Below, piece after piece: positions 1 to 12,295 of a stretch of DNA of 64,000 bases. Below the pieces are notes generated by a model that was not told where the DNA came from, searched no databases, and worked only from the letters and a program-made list of their open reading frames with translations. This DNA comes from Gordionus sp. m RMFG-2023. Its lineage: Eukaryota > Nematomorpha > Gordioida > Chordodea > Parachordodidae. Each line of letters starts with the position of its first letter. Position 1 is the stretch's first letter. Both the position numbers and the translations under genes were made by a program. Location: assembly GCF_954871325.1 (NCBI RefSeq), contig NC_088777.1, positions 54,474,703 through 54,538,702 on the forward strand, in the 5' to 3' direction.

Positions 1-3000
1 ATTTATTGAGATAAAATCAAATGATACCAATTCTGCAATATTAAAAAATTATGAATATCATAATACTTATACCTTTATCGTTATATATGCAGTTTTATAT
101 AAAAGATTAAGACACTTTTTGGTAAAATCTGATTAAATATTTTCTATCTTCAAAAAATATTTCCAACTGTTTTAAGATGATTATTTGTTTTCTAGCTAAG
201 TAATTTATTTTAGTATTTTTCCTTGTGTAGATAGTTGGAGATTTACAATTATATAGTCTTGGCACTGTTTCTATTGATTGACTAAATATTTCAAATGCGT
301 TTACTTGACGTCAAAATTATTCCAAAGTGAAACTTAAAATTATGAGGACTGCGAGAAATCCATCATATATCAAGTATATTTCCATTCCTCAAAAACTTTG
401 ATTAAATATTTCAGTGAATAAAAGAATTGTCACCAGGGTTTCTAAAACCGAAATGAACTACGACATCTACATATATAAAAATTCAATTTTACACAAGAAT
501 GATGAATATCCGTTTATAACTGGGGGTAGTCAATATTCCCAATGGGGCAGAGGTTACTATTTGTAACATATCATGTCAATTTAGCGAAACCTTTATCGCG
601 AAACGCTATAAACATTTCTTACTCCAGTAAAACATTTATTAATAGGATATTTATAATAAAATATGATATCTATATAATCAAGCGCTTAGCCAGGGATTTT
701 CAACGAGGTTAGGGGTATAATTTTTTATATTAAAATGACTTTTTCTGGAGCATTAAATAATATTACAAATCATGAAAAATTTGATAATTTCTAACACAAA
801 TAATAAAGCCTAATAAAATAAAATATTAAGAACGAATAAGGTTAAAATATGTTATATACTGATATGTAGATAAATACAGTTAATCATTTTATTCTGGATC
901 AGCTATATTCTTCCCCAAGATTTTTAAGGAGACTTTGTTTTCTAACATATATATAGTTTGGATTTATATCATGTGTTAATAAAATATTCTTGGTCGATTT
1001 TTTAAAATTAGTTTTCATATAATATGGTAGATCTATTATCATAACCCTCATAAAACATCTTGATACAAATTCTATGTGAACAGCGGAAATTGAGTATTCT
1101 ATCACTTAGTTTGTCTAATATCTTTAAAGATATAGGACTTATCTAAATAATCTAATTATTACTTTTTAATGTAAACTAATCAATCAATACAAAAGTAAAG
1201 ATTTATTTCAAAATAAGCCAATCTTGAGTACGCCCCAATTAGGCATATCGTACATTTATATTATTATTTTTGCCACTATTCTTTGAAATTTATTTCATAT
1301 ATCGCAAAGACTATTTATTTATCTTCCTTTCAGATGTTTTAACGGTTTTACCCTTAACAATTATACCCCACAGTAATATAAATTCTTATTTTGTTTCAAT
1401 AAATACTCTACAATGATTTAAGTTTATAACACTTTTTATCGCATTGGATATCGCTAAATTTAAAAGGTAATTTGAACAATACCAGAGAATTATTATTGGA
1501 TATAGTGATGGATATTTTTTTTAAGAACCTTTTAAAATTATGGCTATTGCATAAATGGGAATTTGAAAATATATAATTTTTTAATGAAGGCATAGAACAA
1601 TAGAATATTAGCTATTAAATTTTTATATGTCGTTAATTTTCGCTAGTTCTTTCAAATTATTATTTTAATATTTTTAAAAAAATGGATATAATTCATTGGA
1701 TAACGTTTATTTAAGTTGGATTGTAAAGTTTGAAATTCTAGAATTAGTATTAGTGGTATTTTTAATAAATTACTTTATATAAACTTAAATAATTTTTAAA
1801 TAAATATTATATTATCTTTTACTTTAAAATGTACTCTAAAAATATTTTTATTAATTCAACAATTTTAAATATTGCAAATATATATTAATATTTTAAAAGA
1901 AAAAACAAACGTATTCTTTATCCTATAAACATGGATTGTTCAAAATTTGACGGAAAATTCATGATATGTTTGGAATCATAAATTTATATGTTATTATCCT
2001 CAATAATTAAGCTACCTATAATATATCGGGTTTTCTAGCCTATCCGAACATATTTCTGAAACCATTCCTAACTGACTACCTCTGGGATAGAGGATTAGAG
2101 GGTTTAATGGCAAATAAAATAAAAATTTAATGACAAAATATTATGTAAGATCAGTCTCTTTAACAAGCTAAATATTATTACACAACCTTACAAAATTTTT
2201 TAATTATATTATTATAGTTTATGATTGATATTATTTTACAAATTTTTATATAATTAATATAATTGTATAAAAAATATTTATACATAAATTTATTTTAGCA
2301 AAATAGTTTTTAAAAATAATTATGTGAAATCAATAAAATATCGGTTTTAGCTTTAAATCAATTAGTCACTGTCATATATTGAATTATGCAATATATACTA
2401 TATGTTAACATCAACGTGTTATTTCCAGTAATGTGTTATTTTATTCAACTTTAATTAAAATTTTAAATACCATATTTTACCGGGAATGTATGATGTGATG
2501 TTTTGGAATACCTATCCTATAAATTTCTAACAATTTTTCCATGAACTTTTAAACTTAATATAATTTTAAATTTTCCATATATTTTTAATATAAAATATAA
2601 ATGACTCTAAGGTTAACGACAATTATCTACAATTCATAAAATAAGTATTAAGCATAATTGAATATATTTCGATAAAATCAGATTTCTCTATTTACATAAT
2701 TAACATTAAAAATATAATAATATTCAGGAAAAAAATAGTAATATATTTTTATTGTTATTTAATATTTTACAATACAAACATATATAACAATATATCAATA
2801 TAAAATAAAACATTATTTTATAAAAACGGAGGTGGGACTACAAGTTCCTAAAAACATGAATTGCTATTCCTTAAAATTTGTTAAACATATTCATTCCAAT
2901 GATGACGATAACATAGTCATTAATATTTAGCTTTGATGTAAATGATTCAGTTTTATTATTTATGATATGGATTTTTTTTAATGAAAAAAATGAGCAAAGA

Positions 3001-3329
3001 TACTTCTTACAATTTATTTTCTTAGCTAAATATAGTAAAACATATTTTAGGAAGTGGGTCTAAATAGTTTAAGATCTATGATATAAAACTGTCGAAATTT
3101 ATAAGTAATTTAAATTATTGATATATTTATATAATTTTTTTGGTCTCTATAAGCGGAAATTTCAATAAATTTTTATGGGGACATCAACTTAAGTGGCAAA
3201 ATCTTGGTAAATGATAGCACTGTGTAGAGAAGAGATACAAGTTAAATTTGATTAATTATTTTATTTATATACATATTTGTAAGCATATATTTAGGTTATT
3301 ATTCAGAATATAAATAATAAAGAAAAGAC
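1..3329. other. AT-rich non-coding stretch
   Basis: Extremely AT-rich sequence with poly-A and poly-T runs. Open frames of 60-70 codons occur on the minus strand near 899-1105 and 1408-1593, but they are Ile/Phe/Lys/Asn-rich, match no family I know and are what this base composition produces by chance. I see no EB-like exon, RNA gene or transposase here apart from the small repeat near 560-650. Confidence 0.6.
560..650. repeat. GCGAAA / TATCGCGA interspersed repeat copy
   Basis: The stretch holds TTTAGCGAAACCTTTATCGC and AAACATTT motifs in AT-rich DNA. The same word set (GCGAAA, TATCGCG, TAAATGTTT) recurs near 20160-20300, 41880-42045, 58990-59190 and 62690-63080. This looks like an old interspersed repeat. 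Its ends and superfamily are unresolved. Confidence 0.4.
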
Positions 3330-3357
3330 AAGAAAAGATAAGATAAGATAAGATATT
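3320..3357. repeat. AGATA microsatellite
   Basis: Short run of AGAAA/AGATA units ending in four consecutive AAGAT-type repeats. It lies about 700 bp before the purine-rich tract that starts near 4051. Confidence 0.8.
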
Positions 3358-3360
3358 AAG

Positions 3361-4050
3361 ATCTTCCCCGATCTTATAGATTCCGTTATTTCCCCTTCCC
3401 TTCCGAGCTCTCCCTTCTAATCATTGGATTTCCCGTGCCTTAATTTGTACAAGGATGATTTATACAATTTTTATAAAAATAATAAAGATTTATATAAATA
3501 ATTACTAAATTATTGTCATTATTGCGGCTAAAGATAAATGGATTCATAACAGAATGACGCCTTGCAATGCTCTGCATCTATAATCACGCAGAGCATATCT
3601 TCGAAAAAATATATGATTGAGTTCTTACATGGATAATCAAATTATTTGAAGATCGATCTTTTCACTAGGGATTAATTAAAATCAAAACTAGCCAAGAAAT
3701 TGAATATTATAAGTATCGGACTTCTAGTTTATATTCATCCTCATCAAGGGTAATTGGATAATAGGAAGGCGTATTGATTAGAATCTATACCCTTGTCGAG
3801 AAGCTTATAGCAACGGGCTTTGAACTGGCCATGCTTTCCATTATCATATTCGGTTGCGATCTCTAGGTTCTAACAGCTTTCAAACTTTGCAGATAATGTT
3901 CGTGTAGTGGAGATTCTTTAAATAATGCTATTTTTAATAAATATCTATTCGCAAGCTTCACAAAATAACGAATATTTTATGTTTATTGCTTTCTATTTCG
4001 AGTGTAATAAATTGCTGGAATCTTTATCCATTAAGTCATTGGTAAACTGG
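3361..4050. other. Less AT-rich unassigned stretch
   Basis: Noticeably more G+C than its surroundings, which is common in decayed mobile elements, but I could not identify a domain on either strand. It contains a 9-bp hairpin: ATGCTCTGC at 3567-3575 pairs with GCAGAGCAT at 3588-3596 across a 12-base loop. A 61-codon frame from 3925 runs into the purine tract and is not a convincing gene. Confidence 0.4.
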
Positions 4051-4703
4051 TATGATAAGAAAGAAAAAAGTGATGATAGAAAAAGTAGCAAAAAGGAAGA
4101 AAGAAGATAAATGTTTGAAGAAAGAATCGAGATGAAAGAAGATAGAAGAAAATACAAAAGAATATATAAGAGTGAAGAAAGAAAATAATCTAAAAAAAAG
4201 ACAAAAGAAGAGTAAGGAACGAAAGGAGAAGAAAAAAAAAAGGGTAAATGAAAAAAGAACGAAGAAAGATAAACGAAGAGAAAGAGGAACGAAGTAAGAA
4301 AAAAAAATAGGAGAACGAAGAAAGAAGAAATAGAAAAGAAGAGTGAAGAACAAAAAGAGAAGAAAGAAGAGAGAAATAAGATATAAGAAAATCAAGACAA
4401 AAGAAAGAGAATATAAAGAAAGAAAAAAATTAAAGAAGAAAGACAAAAGATGAGTGAAGAACGAAAAGAGAAGAAAGAAGAACGTAGAAAGAAAAAAAGG
4501 AGTAGAAGATAATAGAACGAAGAAAGAAAAGAAAAATAAGACATAAGAAAATCAAGACAAAAGAAGATATAAGAGAAAATAAAGAAGAGTGAAGAAAAAG
4601 AAAATCTAAAAAAGAAACATAAAAGAAGAGTAAGGAACGAAAGGAGATGAAAGAAAAAAAAAGGGTAGAAGAAAAAAGAACGAAGAAAAAAGAACGAAGA
4701 AAT
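4051..4703 (+). repeat. Purine-rich (GA) low-complexity tract
   Basis: About 650 bp in which the plus strand is almost entirely A and G, built from degenerate GAAGAA, AACGAAG and AAAGAAG words. A roughly 100-bp block near 4165-4265 recurs near 4586-4690 (both carry AGAGTAAGGAACGAAAGGAG), so part of the tract grew by a duplication with a period of about 420 bp. The antisense Phe/Leu/Ser-rich frame at 4036-4446 is a by-product of the base composition. Confidence 0.85.
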
Positions 4704-5857
4704 TTAAATTGTACCTGTTTTTTTAAATAAGATCCTTAAATCTTTATCATAGGTTTATTAGTTTTTTTTAAAATATATATTGTAATATACGGTAAAATAC
4801 ATTTTTAACAAATTGTTTATACATCACGCATATAATATAAAAAACTCAATACAAATTTTGTGTTATAGTTTATGATTATCTATTAGTTTCCAAGATATAA
4901 AAAGTATGTATAAGATTCCAAATATGGCAAATATTATTGTTTTTTGTTAGCCTCCCCATCTTGTCATATAAAAGGCGGCTAATTCTTATGGTTATATTGT
5001 TGCTAAATCGCCTATAAAATATTAAAAATTTAGAAATATATAATATTTTTGAAGTCAATATAAAATGAAAAGTTAGATACCAAGAATATTAGTTATTTTA
5101 TATTGAAAATGAGTTTAAAATTTGTCTTTGCGTGTATATTCATTTAGCTTATTCCAATTGAGAAATTTCTCAGAATATCTAATATAGAGATTAACGTATA
5201 ATTGCCTAACAACTTTATAACCATATTTTTTTATAAATGTAAATATGGAATTCCATATTTTATTTTAATCTAATTTGATATCCCTCATTTGCTTAGCCTT
5301 AAAAGCATTTCAATTAAAAATAGTTTTTTTATACACCTTTTTTGTTTTGCAAATATATAAAAATTAAATATAGTTTTTTATTTAGGTTTCTCTTTTGTTT
5401 TGATTTAAGCACACATTAAAAGTAAAATATATGGTGATTGTGTTTTCTTTTACTTAGAGGTTTTTCTTACCTTTTGAGTTCTTAGTAAGGTGTTCAGCAA
5501 AGATAAATTGGATATTTAGGTCCGAGATCGTCTTGCATCTAGAGGTATAATTTGAGTTCCGGAAAGGGATTCCCAATTATGTAAGATAAAACTAACACAA
5601 CTCCTTCTCGCAAAAACGTTCTTTTTTCACTTTGCACCAATTTTATTTTAATTTATAATTGAGTGTTTATTTTCCATATAAAAGGAACTAATCTTTATAC
5701 TTAAAAGAGATATTTTTTTATGTAAAATATTATTTTCAAGAATATATTTATGTTTTACTTTTTGACTTGCAATAATTTTGGTTTATAAATTATAATTAAT
5801 TCTTTAAAATTTACACTATAAGTATTATATCATTGACGTACACAGAGGGGGGGGGGG
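4704..5857. other. AT-rich non-coding stretch ending in a G run
   Basis: I see no gene. A run of 11 G at 5847-5857, preceded by CATTGACGTACACAGA, sits exactly at the left edge of segmental repeat copy A. This could be the end of an unidentified transposon or the breakpoint of the duplication. Confidence 0.5.
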
Positions 5858-7050
5858 CAAATCTATTTATATTAAGTCTTATATTTTGAGTAAAATATTG
5901 AAATTCATCTTTGAGGCTTGTATTTAAATGCATGAAGTTCGAAATGAATTGGCTATGGTAACCAAATGAATACAAACGCAAATAAATTACAAAGACTAAG
6001 AAGTTAATATTAATTACTATTATTTCTATAATTAATCTTAAAATATAGATAATGGGTATAATTGGGTATAATATTTTTTAAAAATTATATTACATATCTA
6101 ATAGTTATTTGAAAAAGATTTATTTTATAATTGATTCTGAATATAATATTCAAATTTGATAAAATAGAATTCTTAATTGTTGAACAAAAAAGCAAGTTGA
6201 GTGAATTTATTTTGAAAGATGTATTTAGCTTTATATATATAAAATGGATATTTATTAAGGTATTGTAAATAACCAAAAAAAAAATAATATCAACACAAAA
6301 TTAGAAATAAAATTTAAAAAAATGGTTAAATTTGTTTTATAATACTTAACTGTTTTAAATTAATTGAAATCTTATTCTTTAATAAATTTATTTAAATATG
6401 TATTCTACAGAATTATAAGCATAATGAAAATAACCAAAACTAGAATGCTTAGTAAAATTTAGAGCTATTTTTATTTCAAAAATTTATCTGTATCGTCCTA
6501 CCTACTATTGGACAAGCGGGGGTGATGGCTTGATCTGAACTTAGGGATTAATAGGCTTGATTTGGACATATGGAATAATAGGATGACTTGATTTGAACCT
6601 AGGAATTAATAAGATGGTAGTAATATGATCTGACGTTGGAATTAATAAGAATAATTCAAATGGATATAATTATTTGTGTATATTTAATAAAAAAATAACT
6701 ATTTTATATATCGTTAATCAATTGTTTCCAATCGCGTTTTAACAATATTATATATTATTACAATCTAAATATATCTTCTTTTCGCAAGTGAAACATTAGT
6801 CAAAAAGTAATATTAGACGTAAATGTAATTGAACCACTTTCTACCAATATTTTATTCACTTTACTATTATTTACTTATTTATAATCAATTTAAATTATAA
6901 ACAAATAGTTACCTTAATGTTTTCTTCGTTATGTTTAAAAACTATTTTTGTTACACGTTTCATTATATCTTCTTATTAACATATATACTATTTCAGCATC
7001 AACATTTGCTACTAAATTAAAATTGCGACTAGTCCAAGAGTGATGTTTAG
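5858..7050. repeat. Segmental repeat copy A, left part
   Basis: Nearly collinear with copy B at 49658-50860, including long identical blocks around AATAGAATTCTTAATTGTTG and the phrase TCCTACCTACTATTGGACAA. It differs by small indels and scattered substitutions. Homology resumes at 11566 after the gypsy element and its flanks. No protein-coding potential is evident, since the shared frame near 6085-6276 is Asn/Ile-rich and looks like chance. The repeat may be a non-autonomous element or a true segmental duplication. Confidence 0.85.
6527..6655. repeat. Degenerate minisatellite, units of about 30 bp
   Basis: Roughly four degenerate units built around CTTGATYTGAAC and GGAATTAATAAGA. The array is conserved in copy B at 50329-50455, so it predates the duplication. 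Confidence 0.7.
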
Positions 7051-7114
7051 GCATATAAATTATGTTTTTATTTCTATTTTAATTTCAAATACCTTTTTTT
7101 AATTATAATGCCAC

Positions 7115-7274
7115 TGAAATGTTTTATTAAATAAGTAAAATAGGTAAAGTAAGTAAAAGTATATTTAATACAAAATATCACGTATATATATATCATGAAT
7201 TCAATCCTTCAGGTTATATAATTTACAAACGAAAAGTTAATATTATATTCAATTTAAATTCAATTTATATTACA
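7115..7274 (-). repeat. 3' LTR of element 1
   Basis: 160 bp, aligned without gaps to the LTR at 11208-11367 with four substitutions. GCCAC immediately to the left (7110-7114) is the target duplication. It is shorter than most gypsy LTRs. Confidence 0.92.
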
Positions 7275-7289
7275 GTTCTCCCCACTATA

Positions 7290-8300
7290 AATTGAATTCA
7301 TCGTGATAACGTAATGGGGGTTTCGAAACTCTTTTTTCAAGAGTTGTATTCTCATGTTCTGCCTTTTCCACTTCTTCGGTTAACGTAACGGGTATTTCCT
7401 TCTCTTGTGTATGTGCATCCCTCAATTGATCTGCATGCTTGTTTTTAACGATCCCCTCTGATTCCACATCGTACAATATTGCGCTTTTTCGTTGTAACAC
7501 TTTTCCTTCATGCCACCCTGCTGTCCTTTCGTTTGCTATCCAAACTTTTTGCTGTTCTACAAACTCCCGAGGTTCAACACTTCTATCTTTGTAGTACTTT
7601 TGTTTCCAAAGAGCGTTTTCCGTCCTTTCTCTCGTTGATAATTTCCACTGATCCAATGTCGTCCTAAGCGACCTTCCAAACATCATCTCGGCAGGAGATT
7701 TACCAGTAGTTGCATTGGGAGTATTATTGTGAGTAATTAAAACATTTGCTAAATTTAACTGGTTCGGAGTCCCACATCTCCTTCCAGCATAGAAACGCGT
7801 CTTTATCGTCCGTATATATCGTTCAGCCAAACCATTCGATTTGGGGCTATAAGGGGCTGATCTAAAATGTTTTATATTGTTTTAAAAAAGAAACGTTTTA
7901 AATTCAGATCCAGTAAACTGAGTACCGTTATCTGAGACAATGTAGCGAGCTAACCCAAATCTAGCGAAATAATTATGCAGATTATTTATTACACTCGCCG
8001 AATTAATATGTGTTAAAATTGCAACTTCAACCCATTTGGTAAAAGCGTCTACGCAAATTAACCAATATTTTCCAGATACGGGGCCTGTCAAATCAATGTG
8101 TAATCGTTCCCAAGGTCGGGTAGGAATGTTCCAATTGTATAATGGCACTTCTTTAGCTCCCGGCCTTCCTTCTTGACAACTCTTACAACATTTAACAAAG
8201 TCTTTAACATCAGTATCGAGATTTGTCCAAAACACGTAATACCTACACAATGATTTCATCCCCACTATCCCAGGATGTCCTCGATGAATCACATATAAAA
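7290..8300 (-). pseudogene. Integrase of element 1 (fossil)
   Basis: Retroviral-type integrase with an HHCC zinc finger (CCKSCQ near 8190), a catalytic core with HIDLTGP and VSDNGTQF, and a downstream AERYIRTIK segment. The C-terminal tail has PPLRYHDEF, a common end for gypsy pol proteins. It is a fossil part and broken as a whole. Confidence 0.88.
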
Positions 8301-8339
8301 CCTCCTTTTTTAAAATATCTGGAATAATAATTCTATCAT

Positions 8340-10290
8340 TTTAAAATAATAATCCTTCTTCGAACGAAATATTATCTTTAATCGAAATATATTTTTTTAC
8401 AATCTCCGAATAATTATTTATATTATTAATATACCAATGATTTTTTATTAATTTAATAATCTCTTTTAGGCTTATATCATTGCTCGTTTCACTTACGACT
8501 TTACTGCGTGTGAAAGATAAATCCTCTATTAAATTAATTTTTAATCCTCTGATTTCTTCTTCGATTTTTTTTGTAACTTCATTGGTTTTTGCTTTCTCTA
8601 CCCCCAAACGGGACAGAGCATCGGCACATTTATTTTGATTACCTGGTCTATATATTATCTCATAATCATAATTTAATAGTTTCGTCGCCCACCGTATTAA
8701 ACGGTTATTTGTTATTTTGTTAAGATCTCTTTTATCACCTAAAATATATTGTAATGGTTTATGATCAGTAACCAAGATAAAATGTCTTCCAAAAATATAT
8801 TGATGAAACTTCTCGATAGCGAACATGATCGCCGAAGCCTCCCGATCAATTGTGGCATAATTCTTTTCAGCCGCCGAAAGTGTCCTCGATGCGTAAGCAA
8901 TCGGTTTTTCCTGGCCAGTAAGAAATCGGTGTGCAATAACAGCTCCTAGACCATCTTCGGAAGCGTCACAAGAAATCACGACAGGGATATCGGCTGAATA
9001 AGGAATTATTGTATCTTCTTTTGACAATATATTTTTAACTTTAGTAAATATTTCATTTTCTTTAGCTGACCAAAACCAACCAACATTTTTACTCGTTAGT
9101 CGGTGTAAAGGCGCACAAATAGAATGCAAATTTTTAATAAATGCCTCATGATAATTCACTATTCCAAGAAATGAACGTAGTTCTTTAACATTGGAAGGTG
9201 TTTTAAAATTTTTTATAGCGCTAATCTTATCTTCTGTAGGGTGAATTCCGAAACTGTCAATAACATGACCTAAATAAGTGACTGACTTTTCTCCGATTTT
9301 AATTTTATCGGTCGTCGTGGTCAGTCCAGCCTTCTTAAATCTTCTTAATACTTCTTCCAAATTAACTATATGATCGGAATTATTCTCACCTGCAATAATT
9401 ATGTCGTCTAAAAATACACTAACCATAGGAATTCCCTTTAATAGGTTTTTCATAAAGCGTTGGAATATTATCGGAGCGCTAGTCAAACCAAATGGAATTC
9501 TTTGGTCTCGGTAATAACCGACATGTGTCGAAATTACTAAAAGATCCCTACATTCTGGACTAACTCCGAATTGTAAAAATGCATCTCTTAAATCTATTGT
9601 TGAAAATATTTTACCACCCGCGATTTTATTTGTTAGGTCGACGAAAGTTGGTAGTAAATCGTTATCGATCGCTAGATATTTGTTGATTGTTAAACGAAAA
9701 TCTCCGCATATCCGTACGGCACCGGATTTCTTTAAGATATTAACCGTTGGCGTAGCCCAAGTGATTGGAGTTATTGTTGGATCCACCTTCTCGATAACGC
9801 CTTCGTCTAAAGGTCTGTCCAACTCAGCTTCAATGGTTCGACGCAACGGAAAAGGAACTCTTCTTGTTGGTAATTCAATCGGTAACGTGTTCGGTTATAT
9901 TCTGATCACTGCCTTTTGCAGTTTGATTTCACCTAATTTTTTTTTAAAAACTTGAGGGAATTTTGAAACAATCGTATTTAAAGAGGGAATATTCATATTT
10001 ATTTTATTATAACGAACTTCTTCCGGTAGTTTTATATCAAATTCTCTAATGAAAGGCATCCCAAAAATAATGGAATTCTCCCCTTTAACTACCTAAATAA
10101 GTAAAAATTTCGAAATATAGTTTACTTTGACTTCTACGGTACATTTACCTAGTACTTAGATTTGGATATGATTATATCCCACTAATTTATAAGCCGGTGA
10201 TAGTTGTGGTCTGCCAATACGATTTCAGGTGACCTCATCAATCACACTACACGCGGCGCCGGTATCAAACTCCATAGCTAGCTGCAACCC
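8340..10290 (-). pseudogene. Protease, reverse transcriptase and RNase H of element 1 (fossil)
   Basis: An aspartic protease core (DTGAACSVID) lies near 10240-10280. Reverse transcriptase covers roughly 9050-9850, with ICGDFR, the FLDD form of the catalytic box and YLGHVID. RNase H follows (SCDASEDGLGAV, TDHKPLQYI, then the ADALSRL phrase typical of Ty3/gypsy). It is a fossil part and broken as a whole. Confidence 0.9.
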
Positions 10291-10379
10291 ATTTATCTTC
10301 GCATCGATGGTTGCTTTATTTGATGACAGGCGAGGTGTCCGTGGCAGAATCATTTGTATGGCATGGGTTCTACAATCTT

Positions 10380-11200
10380 TTGCTATGTGGTTTGCCTTAC
10401 CACAACGAAAGCACATCACTTTCTTTTGAATAGAGTTAGGTTTGATACTAGGTCTATAATTATTATTAGGAATATAATTGTTACTAAAGTGTTTATTATT
10501 ATTGAATCTATTGACGTTTGTATAATTATTATTTTTAAATAATTATTTTTAATTATTTTATTAACTTCAGTCTGGGTTTCATTTTCCAACGAAGACAGCG
10601 CGATCGCTAAACGCACGGTCTCGTAATATTGCCTTCGATATACTTTGACCGAAGTTCTTTGTCCAACTCAGGTAAGCCTACTCCTAGGATAAATATATCT
10701 CTTAAAAGTTCATCAAAAGGCGGTTTAAAATTACAAAGAGAACAGACAGTTTTAACCCTAATTGAAAAGTCAATAATCGTCTCATTACATCTTTTTAGCG
10801 TAAAAATTTTTTTCCTATTTACGAAAATGCTCGAACTATCCATGAACACCAAATTTAAGCTTTTTATTAAAGTATCATAATTTATCATCTCTAAATTTAT
10901 TGGAAAGTGAAAGTTCTTAATTTTGATAAGATTGTCTGTTCCGATATAGGCTAAAAGCAGGTCTTTTTTTGTATTTAAATCTATATTTCTTTATAAATTA
11001 ACTCCAAGTTAAATAAGTAGTCCTGAATATTTACTTTTTCTTTGACGAATTCTGGAATATGGAATTTAATAGGAACTACTTCCATTGAGTCTTTAACTTT
11101 AATAGGAACTACTTCCATTGAATCTTCTTTAATAGGAGCTACTTCCATTGAGTCTTTTACTTTAAATAATAAATCAAATAAATCTTCTCTAAAAATATCG
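10380..11200 (-). pseudogene. gag region of element 1 (fossil)
   Basis: The region between the 5' LTR and the protease encodes capsid-like sequence and a CCHC zinc knuckle (CFRCGKANHIAKDC) near 10380-10420, the nucleocapsid signature of gypsy elements. The segment nearest the LTR (about 11060-11160) contains three repeats of a DSMEVxPIK unit. It is broken and listed only as a fossil part. Confidence 0.75.
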
Positions 11201-11207
11201 TCGCCAA

Positions 11208-11367
11208 TGAAGTGTTTTATTAAATAAGTAAAATAGGTAAAGTAAGTAAAAGTATATTTAATACAAAATATCACTTATATATATATCATGAATTTATTCC
11301 TTCAGGTTATATAATTTACAAACGAAAAGTTAATATTATATTCAATTTAAATTCAATTTATATTACA
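11208..11367 (-). repeat. 5' LTR of element 1
   Basis: 160 bp, starting TGAAGTGTTTT and ending TATATTACA on the plus strand. The second GCCAC target duplication follows at 11368-11372. Confidence 0.92.
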
Positions 11368-11372
11368 GCCAC

Positions 11373-11565
11373 CTATTGCTTTAGATATTTTCTCAATGAT
11401 CTATTTTTTTTAAAAAATAAACTTATAAATTAAAATCTGCCATGTATTATTTTTTAGTTAAAAAAACTTTAAAAAATATTTTTTTTCTCTAGGAATATTA
11501 TTTGATTTTAATGCCAAAATTAATTTCGCTCTAAATGCCAAACAAGATTGATTTAACTCCTAATA
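11373..11565. other. Flank of element 1 absent from copy B
   Basis: AT-rich. Together with 7051-7109 it forms the target in which element 1 landed. Copy B jumps from the equivalent of 7050 straight to 11566. Similar words (GGCATATAAATTA near 7049 and GGCGTATATAAATTA near 11566) bracket the missing part, which suggests a deletion in B between short repeats. Confidence 0.6.
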
Positions 11566-12295
11566 GGCGTATATAAATTATTTCTTAAAAACGCATCTAT
11601 TTCGAATAATTAAATATAATTAAATAGATTTAAAATAAATAAATATAAAATAAAATTGGTTTTATAAAATAATATTATCGTCTACTTTGATATTTAATTT
11701 AGAAATATTACATTTTTAAAGATCTAATATTTAACAAGTATGAATATATAAATAATCGTTATTACTATTAATTATTTTCTTATATTTATCAGGATCTTTT
11801 AATGTCATAATATTTATAGGTAAAATACTATTTTTAAATAACCCTTAAATTCATTAAATTATAGTTTATTAATTCTAAGATGTAAGAGAATGTCACACTT
11901 TCAAGTATTGATTTAATTTGTTCTATTAAGGGTTAGGGTTAATATTGGCATTGCACATATGTGAAGTTTATATATAATTTTTAATTGCGAAGGTTTTGGA
12001 CTATCGAAATAGCTATTAATTTTTTTATGTCCTTCCATTAATTCTTCTATTTGCTCTGATGCTAACCTGCCCTAAAGGCCTTTCGATTAACCCCTGGAAT
12101 TAGCTCTGATGCAAACTTGCCCTTATGGCCTTTCTATTAACGCTGAAATTTGCTCTGAAGCAAACCTGCCCGCCTTTCGATTAACCCCTGGAATTTGTTC
12201 TAATGCAGACCTGCCCTTATAGCCTTTTGATTAACCCCTGTATTTTGCTCTAATGCAAACCAGCCTTATGACCTTGTGATTTAACTCTTGGATCA
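11566..12295. repeat. Segmental repeat copy A, right part
   Basis: Matches copy B at 50860-51225 and then 53680-54000. The uninterrupted TATTAAGGGTTA, with TTAA at 11926-11929, is the empty form of the piggyBac site in copy B. Homology to B ends at GATCA (12291-12295), where LTR element 3 is inserted. Confidence 0.85.
12053..12295. repeat. 50-bp tandem repeat, about five units
   Basis: Units of about 50 bp follow the pattern GCTCTGATGCAAACCTGCCC then CTTTCGATTAACCCCTGGAA, with internal divergence and one shortened unit. Copy B (53807-54000) has four units, so array length changed after the duplication. Confidence 0.88.

Larger units (their letters stand above)
7115..11367 (-). mobile_element. 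Ty3/gypsy LTR retrotransposon, element 1 (fossil)
   Basis: A 4.25-kb element read on the minus strand, bounded by two 160-bp LTRs (7115-7274 and 11208-11367) and a 5-bp target duplication, GCCAC (7110-7114 and 11368-11372). The LTRs begin TG and end CA. Next to the 5' LTR, just below 11208, the minus strand reads TGGCGACGAT, a plausible tRNA primer-binding site. Next to the 3' LTR it reads AGTGGGGAGAAC, a polypurine tract. The parts run gag, protease, reverse transcriptase, RNase H, integrase, which is the Ty3/gypsy order. No env is seen. The coding region is broken in several places. The LTRs differ at 4 of 160 positions by eye, so the insertion is fairly recent but older than elements 2 and 3. 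Confidence 0.93.

Noticed and set aside
3567-3596. 9-bp hairpin as a terminator or tRNA arm
   Set aside because: No cloverleaf can be built around it and intrinsic terminators do not apply in this eukaryotic context.
4036-4446. 136-codon Phe/Leu/Ser-rich minus-strand frame resembling a membrane protein
   Set aside because: It is the antisense of the purine tract. Composition alone removes stop codons, there is no domain, and the pattern is low complexity.
6085-6276. 63-codon frame conserved between copies A and B (also 49888-50076)
   Set aside because: It is conserved only because the whole region is duplicated. The composition is Asn/Ile-rich with no family match.
11926-11945. TTAAGGGTTAGGGTTAA as a possible telomere-like repeat
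   Set aside because: Only two imperfect units, and the same place in copy B is ordinary sequence around a TTAA insertion site.
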